Positions 22,386 through 27,089 of a DNA stretch of 27,089 nucleotides are shown here, one piece after another. The notes under the pieces were generated by a model. That model searched no databases. It saw only the letters and a program-made list of their open reading frames with translations, and was not told the DNA's origin. The first letter of the stretch is position 1. Every line of letters starts with the position of its first letter. The translations under genes and the position numbers were made by a program. Source of the DNA: Thermanaerothrix sp034436175 (GTDB taxonomy: Bacteria > Chloroflexota > Anaerolineae > Anaerolineales > Anaerolineaceae). Location: positions 1 through 27,089 of the forward strand of contig CAYRUO010000017.1 of assembly GCA_964427505.1 (NCBI GenBank), written 5' to 3'.

Positions 22386-24029
22386 ATGCCGGATCTACAG
22401 CACACGTTACAGGGGTATGACCTGAGTTTGCTCCGCTTGGTGGCGGGGTTGTGGGGCATAGACCTGGAAGAAAGCGATAAGCGCAGTGCCGCGCGGCGCC
22501 TGAGCGCGGCATTGTGTGATGAAGCCCTGTTTTGGGAAATGATCGAGTCCCTGCCGTCGGAGGCACGCGAGGCGCTGGATGAACTGATCAGGCGGGGTGG
22601 GCGGATGCCGCGGGCAGCGTTCAGCCGCCGTTATGGAGACGTGCGCCCGATGGGAGCGGCAAAGCGCGAGCGCGAACGTCCGGATCTTAACCCGGCCTCA
22701 CCTGCCGAGGTGCTCTGGTATCGCGCGTTGATCGGACAGGCCTTTTTGACCGCATCCTCCGCCGAACCGCAGGAATATGTGTACATCCCTGATGAATGGC
22801 TGCGCTGGTTGCAGTATGCGCATGAAAATACCCCCCCGCCGACCTTTGTGTTACCCCCTGCGCCGCCGACCGAGACGGCGCACCCGCGGTTAGCCACGGA
22901 TGGCATTCTCGATCATGCCTGCACCCTGCTGGCGGCACTGCGCAGTGGTCTGCCGCTGCCGGAAACTCTGGGAGAGATCCCCACGGCGGCGCTGATGGCG
23001 CTCTTAAGCAGCGCCGGACTGCTGGATACCGACAACCATCCCCGCCCGGAAGCCATTCAGGGCTTTCTGCAGGCGCCGCGCGGCGAAGCCTTGCGCCTGC
23101 TCTTCCGGGCCTGGCGCGCGAGCCGCACCTTCAACGAACTGCGCATGCTCCCTCATCTCGCCTTTGAAGGGCAGTGGGAAAACGACCCCGTGCAGGCGCG
23201 CGAAGCACTGCTCAACCTGATCCGTGCCCTGCCCGCGCCGGCCACCTGGTGGCGGATCGAGGATTTTGTGGCCGCCGTTCGCGAGCAGTCCCCCGATTTT
23301 CAGCGCCCGGCCGGGGATTACGATTCCTGGTTCATCCGCCGCGCCGGGAGTGAGCAGTTTCTGCGCGGGTTTGCCCACTGGGATGAGGTGGACGGCGCTC
23401 TGGTGCGCTTTATCTTGACCGGGCCGTTGCACTGGTTAGGGGTGCTGGATCTCGCCGCCGCATCCCCTGAACCCGATGCGCCGGTGGTGGCTTTTCGCTT
23501 CTCGGCCTGGGCCGGGGCACTGCTCGCCGATCAGCCGCCGGCAGGGCTGGCCGAGGAAAGCGGTCAGATTGTGGTGCGCGGCGACGCTACGCTCACCCTG
23601 CCGCCGCTTACCCCGCGTTGGCTGCGCTATCAAATTGCCCGCTTTGGGGAGTGGCTGCCGGCGGATGCCCAGGGGCATCATTATCGCCTCACCCCGGCTT
23701 CGCTGTTGCGCGCGCGTCAGCAGGGGTTGAAAGTGGAACACCTGCTGGCACTGCTCCAGAAACACGCGGCGACGCCGTTACCGCCGATGCTGGTGCGCGC
23801 CCTGCAGCGCTGGGAAAGCCAGGGCACGTCGGCGCGGATCGAGCGGGTGATCCTGCTGCGCGTGAACCGCCCGGATATCCTGACCGAACTGCGGCGCGGG
23901 CCGGCGGCGCGCTATTTGGCCGAGGTGCTCACGCCCACGCTGGCGGTGGTGCGGCCCGGGCAGGTGGAACGCTTGCGCCGCGCCCTGGCCGAGCAGGGTT
24001 ACCTGACCGAGGTGACAATAGAGGGGTAA
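22386..24029 (+). CDS. Helicase-C-domain (XPB/Ssl2-like) protein without helicase core
   Basis: 547 residues. The N-terminal part (LQGYDLSLLRLVAGLWGIDL; EALDELIRRGGRMPRAAFSR) and the C-terminal region (GDATLTLPPL, LTPASLLRARQQGLKVEHLL, LLRVNRPDILTELRRGPAAR) resemble the stand-alone helicase_C_3/XPB-Ssl2 N-terminal-like proteins common in Actinobacteria and Chloroflexota. There are no Walker A or B ATPase motifs, so it is not a helicase by itself. The middle is helical and weakly conserved. Function is unknown; a DNA- or RNA-binding role is possible. It starts 19 bases after the lipid kinase and has no evident Shine-Dalgarno. No terminator follows before the AT-rich orphan at 24083. Confidence 0.65.
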   Translation: MPDLQHTLQGYDLSLLRLVAGLWGIDLEESDKRSAARRLSAALCDEALFWEMIESLPSEAREALDELIRRGGRMPRAAFSRRYGDVRPMGAAKRERERPDLNPASPAEVLWYRALIGQAFLTASSAEPQEYVYIPDEWLRWLQYAHENTPPPTFVLPPAPPTETAHPRLATDGILDHACTLLAALRSGLPLPETLGEIPTAALMALLSSAGLLDTDNHPRPEAIQGFLQAPRGEALRLLFRAWRASRTFNELRMLPHLAFEGQWENDPVQAREALLNLIRALPAPATWWRIEDFVAAVREQSPDFQRPAGDYDSWFIRRAGSEQFLRGFAHWDEVDGALVRFILTGPLHWLGVLDLAAASPEPDAPVVAFRFSAWAGALLADQPPAGLAEESGQIVVRGDATLTLPPLTPRWLRYQIARFGEWLPADAQGHHYRLTPASLLRARQQGLKVEHLLALLQKHAATPLPPMLVRALQRWESQGTSARIERVILLRVNRPDILTELRRGPAARYLAEVLTPTLAVVRPGQVERLRRALAEQGYLTEVTIEG

Positions 24030-24082
24030 ATGTCTGTGGATTATGTTGTCTAAACGGAAGCGATTCTTAGGGAAAACGGAGT

Positions 24083-25438
24083 ATGGAAAGGTCATTCATC
24101 AGCGAACTTAAGGAACCACTTTTCGATGTTCAACGAACAGGCGGCTCAGCCATTGAAAACACCAAACTTCCAAAGGAAATTGCGAGAGAGATTTCGAAAG
24201 AAATAAATAATCGGGTCATCATATTAGGAGGCTACCTTGTATTGGGTTTATCTCTCTTTTCCAGCACTCAAGATGATTTTCTAGGACGATTCCGTGCCTT
24301 GTGGATTTTTTTGTTGAAGAGAGGGTATATTACAAAAGAGAATGAATCTTCGGATGTTCTTATAGTTGCAATAAATCCGTTTATAAAATATTTTCTGGAT
24401 GTACTTGACTATGTTGTAATGTCTGGCGGTGTTTGGGATTTTATTTGGCAAAGGATAGACACTAACTATCCAGATAATTACCAACAAATCGGCCAACTAA
24501 TAAATGATTTAAAACCACCCCCATTATTTGGAAGGGATTTCACCCCTCTTGAAATACTGGAGTTACTTTTTGTTTGGTTTCAGGGTGGAGATGAGGAAAC
24601 GCGACTTTATAATTTTGCAGTAGCGCACCACTTAATTGAGTGGGATGTTTCACAGGAAAAGTGGAGAGTAACGGGCGTTGGCACTTTTTTTATGGAGTTG
24701 CCGTGGGCCCAGTCTATTATTTTTTTGCTCACTTTGGGAATGATGTTTTCCGATAATCCTTTTCGCATCAGGTCAGTTACGCTAAGAAATCTGGTTGATA
24801 AAAAGAAGTTTAAGTCTGATCGAATAACGGTTCGAGAGAAGTTAGAATGTCTGTGGCTGGTTCGAATGGGGGTATTATTCGAAAGCGGTTCTGACACTGT
24901 TGAAGTGTCCAAGATAGGGGAAATCATGATTCACACGGTGACGAGTGAAGATAATCCTTATCCAGAAATATTAAAGCTCTTAATCATGACCGAGGGTATG
25001 GGTTACCTTCCCCGAGAATCGGCTTTTGAGGTTAAACAGATCTCGGAGTTAATCCAGAAATCAGAGGTCGTGGATGATGCCAATCGCGAGTCAATCGAAA
25101 AAGGATTGAAATTGTATCTATCGGGTGATTATGTTGAAGCCTTGAAAGTCATCTATCCTTCTCTCGAGGCAATTATCAATAACATGCTCATTTGGGCTGG
25201 TGAACAGCCTGACCACTTCAAGGGACTTATGGAAAAGGTTCGTTGGTTGGAAAAGAATGGCTATATTCCGGCTGACCTCTCTCACGCTATAGAAATTGTG
25301 ACCAGTCGCAATCGGATTCTTCACGGTAATTTCTATCCCGATGAGGAGTATGCCTTCCCTTTGTGCCTGTTGGCTTTTCGCTACTTGAAGCGATTGCTTA
25401 CAGGGTGTAGGCTGTCCCAAACAACAAAGAGTGCTTAA
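24083..25438 (+). CDS. AT-rich orphan protein with C-terminal HEPN-like motif
   Basis: 451 residues, function not recognised. GC is about 41% in sampled stretches against over 60% on both sides, and codon use is AT-rich, so it was probably acquired. AGGGA lies nine bases before ATG 24083. The middle has a winged-helix-like stretch (TVREKLECLWLVRMGVLFES) and hydrophobic helices. The last 110 residues are helical and end with SRNRILHGNF, where Arg409-Asn410-x3-His414 matches the R-x4-H motif of HEPN domains, many of which are RNases in defence and toxin systems. The preceding YLSGDYVEALKVIYPSLEAI fits a HEPN helical bundle. No partner antitoxin or nucleotidyltransferase gene lies beside it. HEPN is a motif-level suggestion only. 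Confidence 0.7.
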   Translation: MERSFISELKEPLFDVQRTGGSAIENTKLPKEIAREISKEINNRVIILGGYLVLGLSLFSSTQDDFLGRFRALWIFLLKRGYITKENESSDVLIVAINPFIKYFLDVLDYVVMSGGVWDFIWQRIDTNYPDNYQQIGQLINDLKPPPLFGRDFTPLEILELLFVWFQGGDEETRLYNFAVAHHLIEWDVSQEKWRVTGVGTFFMELPWAQSIIFLLTLGMMFSDNPFRIRSVTLRNLVDKKKFKSDRITVREKLECLWLVRMGVLFESGSDTVEVSKIGEIMIHTVTSEDNPYPEILKLLIMTEGMGYLPRESAFEVKQISELIQKSEVVDDANRESIEKGLKLYLSGDYVEALKVIYPSLEAIINNMLIWAGEQPDHFKGLMEKVRWLEKNGYIPADLSHAIEIVTSRNRILHGNFYPDEEYAFPLCLLAFRYLKRLLTGCRLSQTTKSA

Positions 25439-25491
25439 AGGGTTTTGTAATCTATCACAAGCCCTCTTGGGTGCATTTATGGCTTATTCCT

Positions 25492-25500
25492 TGCTATAAT
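25492..25500 (+). promoter_or_regulatory. Extended -10 promoter of the glycine C-acetyltransferase gene
   Basis: TGC (25492-25494) directly before TATAAT (25495-25500) is a perfect extended -10. The -35 region (TGCATT, 25472-25477) is poor. The predicted start near 25507 leaves a leader of about 79 nt. Confidence 0.7.
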
Positions 25501-25519
25501 CATCTTACGGCCCGAAATA

Positions 25520-25553
25520 GGCCTTTCTGGAAATTTCTTCAAGGCCAGAAATT
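25520..25553 (+). promoter_or_regulatory. Overlapping alternative hairpins in the leader of the acetyltransferase mRNA
   Basis: Three pairings compete: GGCCTT (25520-25525) with AAGGCC (25541-25546); TTTCTGG (25524-25530) with CCAGAAA (25545-25551); and AATTTCT (25532-25538) with AGAAATT (25547-25553). Each shares bases with the next, so at most one forms. They lie between the predicted start and the GAGGTG ribosome site. No known riboswitch was recognised. Confidence 0.35.
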
Positions 25554-25585
25554 ATTCTTCTGTATCCTTCCCCCGAGGTGAAGTC

Positions 25586-26794
25586 ATGACGTCGCATGAG
25601 GTCCACATTTCCAAACGCCTGGCCTGGATTCAGGACGAGTTGGAAACGCTGAAAGCCAGTGGGTTGTATAACACCATTCGCACCATCTCTTCGGCGCAGG
25701 GAGCATGGCTCGAGGTAGACGGTCGGCGCGTGCTTAACTTTTGTTCCAACAATTACCTGGGGCTGGCCAACCATCCCCGCCTGGTCGCCGCGGCGCGTGA
25801 GGTGCTGACGCGCTACGGCGTGGGGCCGGCGGCGGTGCGCTCCATTGCCGGTACCCTCGACCTGCACCTGGAACTGGAGCGCCGCCTGGCCGCCTTCAAG
25901 CGGGTTGAGGCGGCGGTGACTTTCCAGTCCGGTTTCTGCGCCAATCTGGCCGCCATCCCGGCGCTGGTGGGCAAAGAAGATGTCATCTTCTCGGATGAAC
26001 TCAACCACGCCAGCATCATTGATGGTTGTCGCCTTTCCGGCGCCCGCATTGTCCGCTATGCTCACTGCGACCCCAACGACTTGGAGCAAAAAATTCAGGA
26101 AGCCCAGGGCACGTACCGCCGCGGCTTGGTGGTGACGGACGGCGTTTTCAGCATGGATGGCGATATTGCACCGCTGGATCAGATTTACGCCATCACAAGC
26201 AAGTATGACCTGATGCTGATGGTGGATGATGCCCACGGCGAGGGAGTGTTGGGCGAAGGCGGGCGCGGGATTGTGGATCACTTCGGCCTGCACGGAAAGG
26301 TGGATGTGGAGGTCGGTACCTTTTCCAAGGCGTTCGGCGTGGTCGGTGGGGCGGTCGCCGGGAGTGGTCTGGTGGTGGAGTGGTTGCGCCAGCGCGGGCG
26401 TCCGTTCCTCTTCTCGTCGGCGGTGCCGGCGGCAGATGTGGCGGCCACCATCGCCGCGATTGACGTGCTGGAAGAGTCCACCGAATTGGTGGATCGCTTG
26501 TGGGAGAATGCCCGCTACTTCAAGGGCGAGATGCGCCGCCTGGGCTTCGATACCGGGCAGAGCGTGACCCCGATCACCCCGATCATGCTGGGTGAGGCGC
26601 CTCTGGCACAGCAATTCAGCCGCGAACTGTTCACCGAGGGCGTGTTTGCCATGGCCATCGGTTATCCCACCGTGCCCAAGGGTAAAGCGCGCATCCGCGT
26701 CATGCTTTCGGCGGCGCATACCCGCGAAGACCTTGACCGCGGCCTGGAGGCGTTTGCCCGCGTCGGTAAACGCTTGGGGGTGATCTCGGGCTAG
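25586..26794 (+). CDS. kbl: Glycine C-acetyltransferase / 2-amino-3-ketobutyrate CoA ligase-type PLP enzyme
   Basis: 402 residues; GAGGTG precedes ATG 25586. It is an alpha-oxoamine synthase: SNNYLGLANHP (54-64), the PLP-stacking His141 in SDELNHASIIDG, DDAHGEG (214-220) and the PLP lysine Lys248 in TFSKAFG. RTISSAQGAWLEV and RSIAGTLDLHLELE are close to Kbl proteins, which form glycine and acetyl-CoA from 2-amino-3-ketobutyrate in threonine breakdown. BioF (7-keto-8-aminopelargonate synthase) has the same fold and cannot be fully excluded. The usual partner threonine dehydrogenase gene is not beside it. Transcribed alone from an extended -10 promoter with a structured leader. Confidence 0.87.
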   Translation: MTSHEVHISKRLAWIQDELETLKASGLYNTIRTISSAQGAWLEVDGRRVLNFCSNNYLGLANHPRLVAAAREVLTRYGVGPAAVRSIAGTLDLHLELERRLAAFKRVEAAVTFQSGFCANLAAIPALVGKEDVIFSDELNHASIIDGCRLSGARIVRYAHCDPNDLEQKIQEAQGTYRRGLVVTDGVFSMDGDIAPLDQIYAITSKYDLMLMVDDAHGEGVLGEGGRGIVDHFGLHGKVDVEVGTFSKAFGVVGGAVAGSGLVVEWLRQRGRPFLFSSAVPAADVAATIAAIDVLEESTELVDRLWENARYFKGEMRRLGFDTGQSVTPITPIMLGEAPLAQQFSRELFTEGVFAMAIGYPTVPKGKARIRVMLSAAHTREDLDRGLEAFARVGKRLGVISG

Positions 26795-26816
26795 GGAGAG
26801 ATGAGACAAGTCGGGC

Positions 26817-26822
26817 TATAAT
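26817..26822 (+). promoter_or_regulatory. -10 box placed for leaderless transcription
   Basis: TATAAT ends six bases before ATG 26829, so the normal start point would be the A of the ATG itself. There is no Shine-Dalgarno in the gap (AACCGT). No clear -35. Confidence 0.6.
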
Positions 26823-26828
26823 AACCGT

Positions 26829-27089
26829 ATGCCCTCGGAGCGTTTGATCCGCGCGATTGAACTGGCCCGCAGTGGTCACAAGGCCGCCGCGCGTGAGATT
26901 CTGGAAGAAATTGTGCGCGCCGAACCGACCAATGAAGCGGCCTGGCTGTGGCTGGCAGATACTCAACCCAATGATGCAACGCGCCTGCTGGTTCTGCGTG
27001 AAGCCCAAAAGCACTTACCGCGCAGTGCCACAATCACCAAAGCCCTGGCGATTATCCGCGCGCGGATAGAGTCTTCGTCTTCGGCAGGG
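26829..27089 (+). CDS. TPR-like protein, N-terminal part (cut by window edge)
   Basis: 87 codons are open to the window edge. The sequence begins MPSERLIRAIELARSGHKAA and continues AREILEEIVRAEPTNEAAWLWLA, one TPR-like helix pair with the usual A-x-x-x-W-x-W-L-A ending seen in many Chloroflexota proteins. Such repeats bind other proteins; many full-length members go on to a membrane segment. Nothing more can be said from this fragment. ATG 26829 is chosen because the -10 box directly upstream predicts transcription to begin there. Confidence 0.75.
   Translation, partial: MPSERLIRAIELARSGHKAAAREILEEIVRAEPTNEAAWLWLADTQPNDATRLLVLREAQKHLPRSATITKALAIIRARIESSSSAG

Noticed and set aside
25439..25465. 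Possible terminator hairpin after the HEPN-like gene (AGGG..TTGT with ACAA..CCCT)
   Set aside because: Stem has a bulge and a wobble pair and no T-run follows, so it does not meet the standard for an intrinsic terminator.
25505..26809. A 434-codon open frame on the minus strand opposite the glycine C-acetyltransferase gene
   Set aside because: The plus-strand protein has every PLP-enzyme motif; the antisense frame is His/Gln/Gly-rich with no recognisable domain and comes from the high GC third-position bias.
1..27089. tRNA or rRNA genes, CRISPR arrays, insertion sequences, integrase or att sites
   Set aside because: None were recognised on either strand; no regular spaced repeats or transposase motifs were seen. 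A covariance-model scan would be needed to exclude small RNAs.

Overview
The window is about 60% GC and encodes only bacterial proteins in tightly packed, mostly co-directional runs. Its protein repertoire suggests a Chloroflexota bacterium, perhaps near Anaerolineae: a stand-alone XPB/Ssl2-type helicase C-domain protein, a short TPR protein with a leaderless-type promoter, several large GT-C membrane proteins, and a yacL-cysS-rlmB run. This placement is inference from gene content; no rRNA, tRNA, CRISPR array, transposase or phage gene was seen.

Layout. 1-512 (-): start of a GNAT acetyltransferase, its end cut by the window edge. 654-2042 (+): a Gfo/Idh/MocA oxidoreductase, divergent from the GNAT gene, with a palindromic -10 box and an operator-like inverted repeat between them and a strong intrinsic terminator after it. 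2083-6223 (-): a glycosylation run read from 6223 downward, comprising a GT2 (GtrB/ArnC-like) transferase, a large GT-C membrane protein and galE. 6335-11994 (+): a four-gene operon of a FadR regulator, GlpD-type glycerol-3-phosphate dehydrogenase, an alkyl-DHAP-synthase-like flavoprotein and an FGGY kinase. 11991-16663 (-): three further membrane glycosyltransferase-type proteins. 16879-17457 (+): a haem c lipoprotein. 17609-24029 (+): a housekeeping run of a PIN-TRAM membrane protein (YacL family), CysS, an RlmB-type 23S rRNA methyltransferase, a YbaK-type tRNA deacylase, a diacylglycerol-kinase-family lipid kinase and a helicase-C-domain protein. 24083-25438 (+): an AT-rich orphan ending in a HEPN-like motif. 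25586-26794 (+): a glycine C-acetyltransferase-type PLP enzyme. 26829-end (+): start of a TPR-like protein.

How they fit together. The most interesting unit is the FadR operon. The regulator matches the E. coli type closely, including nearly all DNA-contact residues, and a FadR-like operator core (CTGGTATGACC, 6298-6308) lies on the predicted transcription start of its own operon. The enzymes it would control make or use glycerol-3-phosphate and DHAP and include an enzyme with the His-His-His motif of alkyl-DHAP synthase. This suggests acyl-CoA-responsive control of glycerol-ether lipid or alkylglycerol metabolism. On both sides lie genes for sugar transfer onto lipid carriers or surface polymers. 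Two genes (15608-16663 and especially 24083-25438) are clearly poorer in GC than their neighbours and look acquired.
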